Shown here in pieces: positions 37,994 to 46,697 of a stretch of DNA of 64,000 nucleotides (positions within the stretch are counted from its first letter, which is position 1; the number at the start of each line of letters is the position of its first letter). This DNA comes from Streptomyces graminofaciens (lineage in GTDB: Bacteria > Actinomycetota > Actinomycetes > Streptomycetales > Streptomycetaceae): the NCBI RefSeq assembly GCF_030294945.1, contig NZ_AP018448.1, positions 1,054,001 through 1,118,000 of the forward strand. The letters are read 5' to 3'. Below the pieces are notes generated by a model. It did no database searches. It saw nothing but the letters and a program-made list of their open reading frames with translations, and had not been told where the DNA came from. A program made the translations under genes and the position numbers.

Positions 37994-38032
37994 CGGCTAA
38001 CCCGGAGCTGGAGGCTCAAGAGGGCTCGACGA

Positions 38033-38060
38033 GGGTACGTTAGATGGTACGCTAGTACCC
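38033..38060. promoter_or_regulatory. Second copy of TetR operator, inverted
   Basis: GGGTACGTTA (38033-38042) and GGTAC-GCTA-GTACC (38046-38059), the reverse orientation of the element at 33001-33028, with identical spacing and 22 of 28 bases the same. It lies about 80 bp upstream of the TetR gene, so the regulator probably controls itself and the upstream operon. Confidence 0.75.
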
Positions 38061-38136
38061 GTCTGCTAAGATCAGTCTTCCTGCCCGGACGGTCATCCGC
38101 TGCTCGAGGCGGAGATGCTCATGGGAGACTGCTGCG

Positions 38137-38814
38137 GTGACGGCCCAAACTGACTCGCGTGACCGACGCCCGCGCCGAACGGCGCGCAGGCGGGTCGTCG
38201 ACACTCGGCGGCGGGACGAACTGCTGCGCCTGGCCGAGGCGATCATCCTCACCGAAGGCTTCACCGCGGTGACCATGGATGAGCTCGCCCAGCGACTGGA
38301 GTGCTCGAAGGCGACGCTGTACAGCCTCGCCTCCACGAAGGAACAGTTGGTCCTGGCGGTCACCCGCGCCTTCTTCCGGGATGCGACAGCCGAGATCGAA
38401 CAGGCCGTCCAGGCCGAGCCCGACCCCAGGCAGCGCATCCGCGTCTACCTCACCGGCGTCGGCACGGCCATGCGCCGGCATTCCCACGCCTTCTACGACG
38501 ACATGGTCGGTTACGAACCGACCGCGCAGATCTACCGCAAGAACTCCGCCGCCGCGGCGCACCGGGTCCACGAACTGATCGAGGAGGGCGTGCAGTCCGG
38601 CGTTTTCCGCGCGCTCAACGGGCACTTCGCCGCCCAGGTCGTAGCGGTCACCATCGACGCGGTCCAGTCGGGAATCCTCCTGGAGAGGACCGGCCTGACC
38701 GCCGGCGACGCCTTCTCCGAGCTCGGTGACCTCCTGTTGGACGGGCTCAGCTCGGAGCAGGGCACATTCGAGCCTCCTTCCACAGCGGTGCGCTCGCCCA
38801 AGGACCCGGTCTAG
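38137..38814 (+). CDS. TetR family transcriptional regulator of CocE operon
   Basis: 225 residues. DNA-binding domain: RRDELLRLAEAIILTEGFTA, VTMDELAQRLECSKATLYSL, ASTKEQLVLAVTRAFF. The C-terminal domain (RKNSAAAAHRVHELIEEGVQ) is of the type found in acyl-CoA- or fatty-acid-responsive TetR proteins. GTG start at 38137. It follows the four-gene operon, and its leader carries the same 28-bp operator, which identifies its target operon. The inducer is likely an acyl-CoA or substrate of the pathway (inference). Confidence 0.92.
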   Translation: MTAQTDSRDRRPRRTARRRVVDTRRRDELLRLAEAIILTEGFTAVTMDELAQRLECSKATLYSLASTKEQLVLAVTRAFFRDATAEIEQAVQAEPDPRQRIRVYLTGVGTAMRRHSHAFYDDMVGYEPTAQIYRKNSAAAAHRVHELIEEGVQSGVFRALNGHFAAQVVAVTIDAVQSGILLERTGLTAGDAFSELGDLLLDGLSSEQGTFEPPSTAVRSPKDPV

Positions 38815-39327
38815 GCGCCGAGCTAAAGCCCAGGCAAGGGGCGCACCTCGCGGATCGTCTCTGACCAGACACCACCCTCATATCCAAAAGCATCGCTGGC
38901 ACGTTTGCGCTGTCACGTCGCGGACGGCCCGGCTTTCACCACGTGAGGGCGCACATGGGTGGTGGGACCATGTGATCGTCAACAAGCCGCACCGAGTGCC
39001 GGGCCTGCGGGGACGCCAGGGTCGCCGGGCAGTCGAGCGCGTATCAGCTGTCGTCAGTGGTGCCGCCGAAGGCGTCACCAAGGGCTTCGCCTTCGGCGCT
39101 GACATGCGGCGGTCGACCGTGGAGGGCTCTTCACCGACGCCGACCAGGAACGGCCTGGCGGATGTGCGTCTGCGCGGGTTGTCCGACGGGCTTCGGCCCC
39201 AGAGCGGCTGAACCGTTCAGTTCCCTGATTCAGAAGGGGAAGCCGGCGTGGGCGCGTCCAGGGCCGGCCTCGGATGCCGCGACGCCGAAGCGATACCGGA
39301 TCCGCTGGGTGGGACCTCTCCGCCAGG
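38815..39327. other. Region with no recognised gene
   Basis: About 510 bp between the TetR gene and the molybdenum hydroxylase leader. Short open frames show no known motif. A perfect 10-bp inverted repeat GCCGAAGGCG/CGCCTTCGGC lies at 39065-39097 with a 13-nt loop. Confidence 0.4.
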
Positions 39328-39347
39328 CAGAGACCGCCGATCCATGG
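39328..39347. promoter_or_regulatory. Shared operator box, copy 1
   Basis: CAGAGACCGCCGATCCATGG, containing most of the palindrome ATCCATGGAT (39340-39349). The same 20-mer with one difference lies on the opposite strand at 49537-49556 before an XRE regulator, and GCCGATCCATGGAT recurs at 48383-48396 before an SDR. Confidence 0.7.
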
Positions 39348-39439
39348 ATAAACCTTCCTCTCCCGCTCCTGCGCGGGCGCTTCTACGGTCGAGGCCGCAG
39401 GCGCTCACCCGCCCGCCGCAACGAAGGAGCGAGCCCCCT
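39336..39439 (+). repeat. Leader segment homologous to 48383-48486
   Basis: The 104 bp before the 2Fe-2S subunit start are about 85% identical, without gaps by eye, to the 104 bp before the SDR start at 48487, from GCCGATCCATGGAT through CTCTCCCGC, CGCGGGCGC and CTACGGTCGAGG to CGAAGGAGC. One copy probably arose by duplication. Confidence 0.85.
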
Positions 39440-40057
39440 ATGGAGAAGACATCGACGACCACGAGGCCGCCGACCGGCCTTGTCGAGACGGCCTTCACCG
39501 TCAACGGCGAGGAGGTGTGCCTCGCTCTGGATCCTCGTGAGTCTTTGCTCGACGTGCTGCGCGAGCGTCTCGTGCTGACCGGAACCAAGAAGGGGTGCGA
39601 TCAGGGGCAGTGCGGCGCCTGCACGGTGCACATCGACGGCCGTCGCGTCGTGTCCTGTCTGACTCCGGCGGTCCAGGTCGCGGGACAGGATGTGACGACC
39701 ATCGAAGGCGTCGCGGCCCCCGACGGCACACTGCACCCGTTGCAGCAGGCGTTCGTCGACTGCGACGCCCTGCAGTGCGGCTACTGCACACCTGGGCAGG
39801 TGATGTCCGGCCTGGCCTGCCTGGCCGAAGGGCACACCGGGACCGACGGCGACATCCGTGAGTACATGAGCGGCAACCTGTGCCGGTGCGGCGCGTATGT
39901 CGGCATCACCGCCGCAATCCGCCGTGTGGCCGAGCAGGCCGAGCAGGCCGAGCAGGCCGAGCAGGCCGAGCAGGCCGAGCAGGCCGAGCAGAGCGAGCAG
40001 CCCGAGCAGAGCGAGCAGCCCGAGCAGGCCGAGCAGAGCGAGCAGAGCGAGGTGTAG
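39440..40057 (+). CDS. Molybdenum hydroxylase 2Fe-2S subunit (PaoA/YagT-like) with EQ-repeat tail
   Basis: 205 residues. Plant-type [2Fe-2S] cluster Cys53, Cys58, Cys61 and Cys73 in KGCDQGQCGACT and VSC; second cluster in CGYCTPGQ and NLCRCGAY. This is the electron-transfer subunit of a xanthine dehydrogenase-family aldehyde or heterocycle hydroxylase. Odd: after the conserved IRRVAEQ the protein ends in a tail of 13 repeated AEQ/SEQ/PEQ triplets, absent from normal family members. ATG at 39440 has GAAGGAGC upstream. It is followed at 4 bp by the FAD subunit. Confidence 0.92.
   Translation: MEKTSTTTRPPTGLVETAFTVNGEEVCLALDPRESLLDVLRERLVLTGTKKGCDQGQCGACTVHIDGRRVVSCLTPAVQVAGQDVTTIEGVAAPDGTLHPLQQAFVDCDALQCGYCTPGQVMSGLACLAEGHTGTDGDIREYMSGNLCRCGAYVGITAAIRRVAEQAEQAEQAEQAEQAEQAEQSEQPEQSEQPEQAEQSEQSEV
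39929..40053 (+). repeat. Tandem 9-bp coding repeat (AEQ/SEQ/PEQ)
   Basis: GCCGAGCAG-type 9-mers repeated about 13 times in the 3' end of the 2Fe-2S subunit gene; the first seven are nearly identical, later ones vary at the first codon (GCC, AGC, CCC). It looks like slippage expansion kept in frame, giving an acidic, Gln-rich tail. Confidence 0.9.
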
Positions 40058-40060
40058 ACG

Positions 40061-41062
40061 GTGCGCTCATTCGCCTATGTGGTGCCCGACAGTGTCGCCG
40101 GGGCCGTCGACGCCCTGGCCGCCGCCGAGCCGGGCACCAAGATCCTGGCCGGTGGCACGACCTTGTACGACCTGATGAAGCTCGGCATCGAGGCGCCTCC
40201 GGCCGTCATCGACATTCACCGTCTCGCCGAGCTGACCGAGATCAGTACGGGTGAGGACGGACTGTCGTTCGGTGCGGGGGCGAGAATGGCCGAGGTCGCC
40301 GACCATCCGGTCGTACGCCGTGACTATCCGGCGCTGTCGGAATCCCTGTGGCGGGCGGCGTCCCAGCAGCTGCGCAACATGGCGACGGTAGGCGGGAACC
40401 TGCTGCAACGCACGCGATGCGGCTACTTCCGCGGCGGAGCGGAGTTCCCCTGCAACAAGAGGAATCCCGGCAGCGGCTGTGCGGCTCTCGAGGGACTCGA
40501 CCGCACCCACGCGCTGCTGGGTACCAGCGACACCTGCATCGCCACCTACCCGGGCGACTGGGCCGTAGCCCTGATCGCGTTCGACGCCGAACTCGACGTG
40601 GTCGGCCCAGCAGGCGAGCGGACGCTGCCGCTCGGCGAACTGCACGTCGAACCGGGAGACAACCCCCTGCTCGAACACACCCTGGCTCCCGATGAGTTGA
40701 TCCTGCGGATCCGCGTTCCCGCGACACCCGCCGGTCGCGGCTCCACCTATCACAAGATCCGTGACCGGGAGTCCTACGCCTTCGCCCTCACCTCGGCCGC
40801 CACCGCCGTGACGCTGGACGCCCAAGGTCTGGTCACGGACTGCCGGATCGGTCTGGGAGGGGTCGCCACGCGCCCCTGGCGGGCGACGACAGCGGAACGC
40901 TCACTGATCGGCGAGCAACTCACCAGGGAAACCGCCCGCCGCGCGGGGGAAGTCGCCTTCGCCGAGGCCCGCCCTCCGCGCACCGGCGCGTTCCGAGTGG
41001 AGCTGGGCATCCGCACCGTCACTGACGCACTGCTCACCGCCGGGAAGCGAGCCGCCCGATGA
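40061..41062 (+). CDS. Molybdenum hydroxylase FAD subunit with extra [4Fe-4S] loop (PaoB/YagS-like)
   Basis: 333 residues. FAD-binding motifs KILAGGTTLYDLMKLGIEAP and TVGGNLLQRTRCGYF are present. Between them and the C-terminal domain is an insertion with CGYFRGG and CNKRNPGSGC, the cysteines of the additional [4Fe-4S] cluster found in PaoB/YagS-type subunits but not in classical xanthine dehydrogenase. GTG at 40061. It overlaps the molybdenum subunit by ATGA. It carries electrons from Mo via Fe-S to FAD. Confidence 0.92.
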   Translation: MRSFAYVVPDSVAGAVDALAAAEPGTKILAGGTTLYDLMKLGIEAPPAVIDIHRLAELTEISTGEDGLSFGAGARMAEVADHPVVRRDYPALSESLWRAASQQLRNMATVGGNLLQRTRCGYFRGGAEFPCNKRNPGSGCAALEGLDRTHALLGTSDTCIATYPGDWAVALIAFDAELDVVGPAGERTLPLGELHVEPGDNPLLEHTLAPDELILRIRVPATPAGRGSTYHKIRDRESYAFALTSAATAVTLDAQGLVTDCRIGLGGVATRPWRATTAERSLIGEQLTRETARRAGEVAFAEARPPRTGAFRVELGIRTVTDALLTAGKRAAR

Positions 41063-43233
41063 AGACCCCAGACCTGCGCCGCGTCGACGCCCACGAAAAG
41101 GTCACCGGCAGCGCACGCTACGGCGCCGACCGCGTCCCGGCCGACCTGGCGTATGCCATGTTCGCCGTGGCCACGTTCGGCAGGGGCCGCACCGTGGCCA
41201 TCGACACGGCCGCGGCCGAGGCGGTCCCCGGAGGCCGTCTGGTCCTGACCCGGTTCAACGAGGACGAACTGCGCGGCCCCGGGTTTCTGATGGGTGGAGG
41301 CTTCGCCTTCCAGAGCCTGCAGCCGCTGCTCAGCGATGTCGTCGCCTACCGGGGACAGCCGATCGCGTTGGTCGTCGCCGACACCCTGGTCGCCGCCACC
41401 GAAGCGGCGGAACTCGTCCGGGCACGCTACGAGGCCGAGCCGTTCGCCGTCGGACTCGACGACGAAGGCGCCACCTCCGTCGTCCAGGAAGAAGCCCTGC
41501 CCTGGTTTCCCGACGTCAAGGTGGGCGACGCCGAGAGCGCGTACGCGGCGAGCCCGGTGCAGATCGACGAGACCTACCTGCACCCGGCTCAGCACCAGGT
41601 CCCGATGGAACTGATCAGCTCAGTCGTGGAATGGCAGGGCGACAGGCTCGTGGTGCACGAGGGCACCCAGAACGCCGGCGCACTGCGCCACGGAGTCGCC
41701 ACGCAGCTGAACCTCGATCCGGCCGACGTCGAAGTCATCTCGCCCTACATCGGGGGCGGCTTCGGATCCCGCAACGCGCTGCAGCCACACATCGGGCCAC
41801 TGGCGCTCGCCGCACGCAGGCTGATGCGTCCGGTCAAGCTGGTCGTTCCGCGCCCGCAGACGTTCCACGCCGGCAGCTTCCGGCCGGTCAGTCGTCATCG
41901 CATCCGGCTCGGCGCCGACCCGTCGGGACGGCTCCTGGCCGCCCTCCACGACGCGGAGCACCAGACGTCCCGCCACGACCTGTACCCCGCCATGTTCACG
42001 GAGATGACGTCGAGGCTGTACGCCGTACCCAACTTCGGGGGACGTCAGCGCCTGGTTCAAACCGATGTCCAGACGCCGGGATTCATGAGGGCTCCGATGG
42101 AGGGCCCGGCCAGCTTTGCGTTCGAGTCGGCCATGGACGCACTGGCGTACGCCACCGGCCAGGACCCCGTCGAGCTGCGGTTGGCCAACGACACCGCCAC
42201 GGACCCGGTCACCGGGCTGCCCTTCTCCTCCCGCCACCTGGCCCAGTGTCTGACGCGGGGTGCGGAGCGGTTCGGATGGGGCAAACGCGATCCGCGTCCG
42301 GGGTCGATGCGTGCCGCTGACGGATCGTTCGTGGGCCTGGGCGTCGCTGTCGGCGCCCACCCGGTCATGGTGGCTCCCGCCGTGGCCCGTATGTCCGCGG
42401 CGGCCGATGGCCGGGTGACCGTCAGCGTCGACGGCCACGAGATGGGGCAGGGCATCCGCTCGGCCATCGCTCTCCTGGTCGCGGAGGACCTCGGTGTTCC
42501 CGTGCGGGACGTCGTCGTACGGGTCGGTGACACGCGCTTGGCACCGCAGCATCTCACCGCCGGTGCGTGGGGCACCGCGACCGCGTTGCCCGCGGTGCAC
42601 AAGGCACTGCGCGAGCTGCGGGGGCAGCTCGGCACGGGCGACACCGGGACAGTGGATGTGGCAGCCGCGGTCCGAGCCACCGGAGGCGGGTCGCCGGAGG
42701 TGGAGGTGACCTCCGTGGGACCGGGCCAGCCCCCCGAGATGCTCGACCGTTCACGGGCCGGCCTGTTCTCCGCCGCGGGTCCGGTCTTCCCGGACTTCAC
42801 GGCCTTCAGCTGGGCCGCTCACTTCGTCGAGGTCCGCATCGAGGCCACGACACGGCGCATCAGTGTGCCCAGGGCGCTCTGCGTGGCCGACTGCGGACGG
42901 GTCGCCAGCCCGGTCACCGCGGCCAGTCAGGTCCGCGGGGGCGTGACCTGGGGCATCAGCCAGGCGCTCCGCGAGTCGAGCGAGGTCGACGGGCGCTTCG
43001 GCGGATTCCTCAACACAACGCTGGAGGAGTATCCCGTCGCGGTCAACGCCGACATCCAGGAGATCGACTTCGACTTCATCGACGAGCCCGACCTGCTCCT
43101 CAACGACATCGGGGTGAAGGGCCTCGGCGAAGTCACGATGATCGGCGCGGCAGCCGCTGTCGCGAACGCGGTCTTCCACGCCACCGGACAGCGACAGAAC
43201 CAGCTGCCCATCCGGATCGAGCACGTGATGTAG
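41059..43233 (+). CDS. Molybdopterin-binding aldehyde oxidoreductase subunit (PaoC/YagR-like)
   Basis: 724 residues. Moco contacts YIGGGFGSRNALQPH and DGHEMGQGIRSAIALL; the catalytic Glu691 is in VKGLGEVTMIG, where the usual proline after Glu is replaced by Val. The N-terminal VDAHEKVTGSARYGAD is the typical first domain. Together with the two genes before it, it forms a PaoABC-like enzyme, which oxidises aldehydes or N-heterocycles in the cytoplasm or periplasm; no Tat signal is present. The PaoC-type order (2Fe-2S, FAD, Mo) supports an aldehyde dehydrogenase. Confidence 0.93.
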   Translation: MKTPDLRRVDAHEKVTGSARYGADRVPADLAYAMFAVATFGRGRTVAIDTAAAEAVPGGRLVLTRFNEDELRGPGFLMGGGFAFQSLQPLLSDVVAYRGQPIALVVADTLVAATEAAELVRARYEAEPFAVGLDDEGATSVVQEEALPWFPDVKVGDAESAYAASPVQIDETYLHPAQHQVPMELISSVVEWQGDRLVVHEGTQNAGALRHGVATQLNLDPADVEVISPYIGGGFGSRNALQPHIGPLALAARRLMRPVKLVVPRPQTFHAGSFRPVSRHRIRLGADPSGRLLAALHDAEHQTSRHDLYPAMFTEMTSRLYAVPNFGGRQRLVQTDVQTPGFMRAPMEGPASFAFESAMDALAYATGQDPVELRLANDTATDPVTGLPFSSRHLAQCLTRGAERFGWGKRDPRPGSMRAADGSFVGLGVAVGAHPVMVAPAVARMSAAADGRVTVSVDGHEMGQGIRSAIALLVAEDLGVPVRDVVVRVGDTRLAPQHLTAGAWGTATALPAVHKALRELRGQLGTGDTGTVDVAAAVRATGGGSPEVEVTSVGPGQPPEMLDRSRAGLFSAAGPVFPDFTAFSWAAHFVEVRIEATTRRISVPRALCVADCGRVASPVTAASQVRGGVTWGISQALRESSEVDGRFGGFLNTTLEEYPVAVNADIQEIDFDFIDEPDLLLNDIGVKGLGEVTMIGAAAAVANAVFHATGQRQNQLPIRIEHVM

Positions 43234-43355
43234 GCCGTCACCTCGCCAGGGTCCGGCCGTCGGACCTACCAGGGTCGCCCCCGCGTACGCGCTCAGCGTC
43301 CGCGCGCGGCGGCAACCGCCCTACCCACCCCTGCGGGGAACCCGGAGGACGCCCC

Positions 43356-44510
43356 ATGCTGAACATCGCGGACACACTGCACCACTGGTGCCGCGAGGCA
43401 CGCCCCTTCGCCCTGGCCACCGTCGTCGACGTCACCGGAAGCGCGCCCCTGCCCGTCGGTACGTCGGTCGCCGTGGACGAGGACGGCAACGCGGTCGGCA
43501 GCATCTCCGGCGGCTGCGTCGAGGGCGCCGTCTACGAACTGTGCCGACAGGTGCTCTGTGACCTGGGTGCCCCGCAGCGCGCCTGGTTCGGTTACTCCGA
43601 CGACGACGCCTTCGCCGTGGGCCTGACCTGCGGCGGCCAACTCGACGTCCTCGTCCAGCGCATCGACCCCGTGACCCGGCCGCTTCTCGGCGCGGCCCTC
43701 GCGGAGGTTGCCGGGGGCCGACCCGCCGCCGTGGCACAGGTCGTCGACGGGCCCGACGGACTGATCGGCGCCACCCTGGGCGTTCTCGGTGACAGCTGGA
43801 TCGCCGACGGGTCGCTGGCCGCGGGTCCGACAGGCATGGCGGTGGCGGACCGGGCCACAGCCCAGCTGCGGGTGGGCCGCACCGCGGTCGTCTCGCTCGG
43901 CGGGGACGCGGACACCTGTCCCGAACGGCTCTCCGTCCTCGTCCACGTGGCCGCGACCCGCCCCCGCATGCTGATCTTCGGCGCGGTCGACTTCGCCACC
44001 GCGCTCAGCCAGGCCGGCCGCTTCCTCGGCTACCGGGTCACCGTGTGCGACGCCCGCCCCGTCTTCGCGACTGCGGCACGCTTCCCGCACGCGGACGAGG
44101 TCGTGGTCGACTGGCCGCACCGCTATATGGAACGCACCGAGGTGGACGGCCGAACCGCCGTCTGCGTCCTCACCCACGACTCCAAGTTCGACATCCCCCT
44201 GCTGCGGCAGGCACTCGATCTGCCCGTCGGTTACGTGGGCGCGATGGGATCCCGCCGGACTCACGACGAACGCCTGCGTCTCCTGCGCGAGGCGGGCGTC
44301 GCGCAGGACCGATTGGCTCGGCTGCGCTCCCCGATCGGTCTCGACCTCGGTGCGCGCACGCCCGAGGAGACGGCGATCTCCATCACCGCGGAGATCATCG
44401 CCCACACCAACCAGGGCACGGGTCTGCCCCTGACTCTCGGCACGGGCCCGATCCACCGGCCTGGTGACCAGGCAGTCGACGAGCGTCGTGCCCTCGACGC
44501 CCGCAACTGA
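43356..44510 (+). CDS. XdhC family molybdenum-cofactor insertion protein
   Basis: 384 residues. XdhC/CoxF-type: RPFALATVVDVTGSAPLPVG, SISGGCVEGAVYELCRQVL and VGLTCGGQLDVLVQ in the first domain, and a Rossmann domain LLIFGAV...VCDARPVFATAARFP, VLTHDSKFDIPLL and VGYVGAMGSRRTHDERL at the end. XdhC proteins bind and sulfurate Moco and hand it to the hydroxylase. ATG at 43356 follows GGAGG. It lies 122 bp after the Mo subunit and serves this enzyme. Confidence 0.92.
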   Translation: MLNIADTLHHWCREARPFALATVVDVTGSAPLPVGTSVAVDEDGNAVGSISGGCVEGAVYELCRQVLCDLGAPQRAWFGYSDDDAFAVGLTCGGQLDVLVQRIDPVTRPLLGAALAEVAGGRPAAVAQVVDGPDGLIGATLGVLGDSWIADGSLAAGPTGMAVADRATAQLRVGRTAVVSLGGDADTCPERLSVLVHVAATRPRMLIFGAVDFATALSQAGRFLGYRVTVCDARPVFATAARFPHADEVVVDWPHRYMERTEVDGRTAVCVLTHDSKFDIPLLRQALDLPVGYVGAMGSRRTHDERLRLLREAGVAQDRLARLRSPIGLDLGARTPEETAISITAEIIAHTNQGTGLPLTLGTGPIHRPGDQAVDERRALDARN

Positions 44511-44590
44511 CGCCGTGACCGGGCAAGCCCTCCGGGTCGCAACCGCCCTCTCCCACACAAGGACTGATCATGACGACCTTCGCCCTCGCC

Positions 44591-44614
44591 GGGGACGGCG
44601 CCTGCGCCGTCCCC
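44591..44614 (+). terminator. Terminator hairpin after XdhC gene
   Basis: Perfect 10-bp stem GGGGACGGCG/CGCCGTCCCC with loop CCTG, 81 bp after the XdhC stop, without a T-run. The rest of 44511-44853 holds nothing recognised. Confidence 0.65.
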
Positions 44615-44853
44615 GGGCCCGCATCGCAGCGCGGCCGGAACGGCGGCACCCGCGGCTCTGCCAGATCTTCGGGCACGCCGGGAGCTGCCGGCCGTTGTTC
44701 TCTGCCGTGTCGGACTTCCTCCGGACCGAAGGCTCGGATGTCGAATTTCCGGGATCCGGCGGTCGTGGCTGGCCTCGGCTCCCCGGCGGGGCGGAACGTT
44801 GCGGCGGAAGCCGGCCGGTCACAGCGCCCGGCGCTTTAGGGAGAGAGTCTTTC

Positions 44854-46494
44854 GTGAACGTCACGACCACGGGGAACGCGCCGCGGGAGCGGCGGGTGCC
44901 CACACTCGTCATGGCCTGCGTCGGCGTGTTCGTCGCCTATCTGCCGGTGACCACCGTATCGGCGAGCCTGCCCGCCATTCAGCGGGCGCTGAACACGTCG
45001 ACCGCTCAGCTGTCCTGGGTGAGCGTCGCGTTCGTGCTGCCCATGGCCGCGCTCATCCTCACCGCGGGCGTCTTCGGTGACGTGCACGGCCGCAAGAAGG
45101 TCTTCCAGGCGGGCCTGGCCTTCAGCGGTCTGGGTGCCCTGATCGCACTGTGCGCCCAGTCGATCGAGGTCGTCTGGGCCGGGCAGGCCTTCGCCGGTCT
45201 GGGCGCGGCCGCGTTGCTGCCCACGACCCTGGCCCTGATCAGCCACGCCGTCCCCGACCCGCGCGAGCGCGGGAAGTTCATCGGCGTGTGGGCGACCTCC
45301 CTGATAGCCGCCCTCGCATTCGGCCCCGTCATCGCGGGCGTGATCCTCGACCACTTCACGTGGCGCTGGCTCTACCTGCTGCCCGTCCCCGCCTCGCTGC
45401 TCGCGCTGGTCGTCTCGACGAAGCTGCTCACCGACTCCCGTGCCCCGGGCACGCGCCGACTGGACTGGCCCGGCCAGCTCACCTCCGCGCTGGCCATCAC
45501 CGCTCTGGTCTACGGGATCATCGAGGGCGGCGCCAACTCCTTCACCGACACCAAGGTGATGCTTGCCCTGTTCACTGCCGTTGTCGCATCGGTCGCTTTC
45601 GTGCTGGTGGAGCGGCACAGCTCCAGCCCGATGCTGGACCTGACACTGTTCCGCAGCCCCTCCTTCACCGCCACCGCGCTGATCGCCATGATCAGCTTTC
45701 TCGGGCTCATCGGGTTCTTCTTCGCCCTCAGCCTCTACTTCGGCGTGGTCCAGCAGCTCAGCACCCTCGAATCGGCCTGGCGCCTGCTGATGGTGTGCAT
45801 AGTGCCGCTGGTCCTCGGTGTCCCCATGGGGCGCCTGGTGCACCGGGTGTCTCCTCGGGTGCTGATTACCGGCGGCCTCCTGCTCGCCGCGGTCTCGCTG
45901 CTGTCGCTGACCACGATCGGCGCCAACACCTCGTTCGGTTCACTGGCCTGGCGGCTGGCCCTGCTCGGTCTGGGCGTGTCTTTCGTCCTCACCCCGATGA
46001 CCGCCACCGCCGTCAGTTCGGTGCCGTTCCACCAGGCCGGTATGGCCGCTGCCGCCAACAACGCATTCCGTCAGCTCGGCGCCGCCCTGGGCCCCGCTGT
46101 CCTGGGCACGCTGTTGTCCTCTCGGGCCGTGGACGCTCTGCCCGGACATCTCACCGCCGCGGGGCTGGACGGGGCGACGGTCCGGCGCGTCACCGAGACC
46201 GCGGACGCCGGCGGACTGAGTGCGGTCGGCAGGCTTCGCCTGGGCGCGGACACCCCGCATGTCCTCGGCGCCCTGTCGCAGGCGTTCATCGACAGTCTTC
46301 AGCTCTGTCTGATCGCCGCGGCCGTCCTGACCCTGCTGGCGGCCGCGGTGGGATTCGTCCTGCTGCGTCGGCCGCGGCAGTCGGCCCCATCGGCCGCAGG
46401 CCCCGCTGCCTCCGCCCAAGGGCCTGGCACACCCGACCAGCCCACCGCCGACATTCGGACGGCAGCCGGGCCGCAGGCAACCGCCCCTCGGTGA
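44854..46494 (+). CDS. MFS transporter, DHA2 (EmrB/QacA) family
   Basis: 546 residues with about 14 membrane helices and a hydrophilic Pro/Ala-rich tail, a drug:H+ antiporter-2 layout. Seen: LVMACVGVFVAYLPVTTVSA first helix, GVFGDVHGRKKVFQAGLAFS (motif A, GxxxDRxGRK variant), and QAFAGLGAAALLPTTLALIS. GTG at 44854 with GGGAGAG upstream. It follows the molybdenum hydroxylase operon but has its own leader after a hairpin; it could export a product or toxic substrate. The specificity is unknown. Confidence 0.92.
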   Translation: MNVTTTGNAPRERRVPTLVMACVGVFVAYLPVTTVSASLPAIQRALNTSTAQLSWVSVAFVLPMAALILTAGVFGDVHGRKKVFQAGLAFSGLGALIALCAQSIEVVWAGQAFAGLGAAALLPTTLALISHAVPDPRERGKFIGVWATSLIAALAFGPVIAGVILDHFTWRWLYLLPVPASLLALVVSTKLLTDSRAPGTRRLDWPGQLTSALAITALVYGIIEGGANSFTDTKVMLALFTAVVASVAFVLVERHSSSPMLDLTLFRSPSFTATALIAMISFLGLIGFFFALSLYFGVVQQLSTLESAWRLLMVCIVPLVLGVPMGRLVHRVSPRVLITGGLLLAAVSLLSLTTIGANTSFGSLAWRLALLGLGVSFVLTPMTATAVSSVPFHQAGMAAAANNAFRQLGAALGPAVLGTLLSSRAVDALPGHLTAAGLDGATVRRVTETADAGGLSAVGRLRLGADTPHVLGALSQAFIDSLQLCLIAAAVLTLLAAAVGFVLLRRPRQSAPSAAGPAASAQGPGTPDQPTADIRTAAGPQATAPR

Positions 46495-46605
46495 GCGCCG
46501 GCCCCTCCACCGAGGTAACACCAGGCGTACCGGCACGGGCTCAGGAGCGGACAGTCACCGCGCCGGTGCCGGCGCCGACCGTGGGGACGGGCACGGCGCC
46601 GCTCA

Positions 46606-46641
46606 GTGGCCTGGGACCGGACCCTTCCGGTCCCAGGCCAC
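46606..46641 (+). terminator. Strong terminator hairpin after MFS gene
   Basis: Perfect 16-bp stem GTGGCCTGGGACCGGA with loop CCCT, between the MFS stop and the Lrp-type gene. Confidence 0.8.
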
Positions 46642-46697
46642 ACAGCGCTGTCGTACGACCTGACGTGAACAAAACCCGCTCGAAACAGGAGCCATCG

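Noticed and set aside
39929..40053. Possible CRISPR-like array
   Set aside because: The units are 9 bp, contiguous and without spacers, and code in frame for AEQ/SEQ/PEQ. It is a coding microsatellite.
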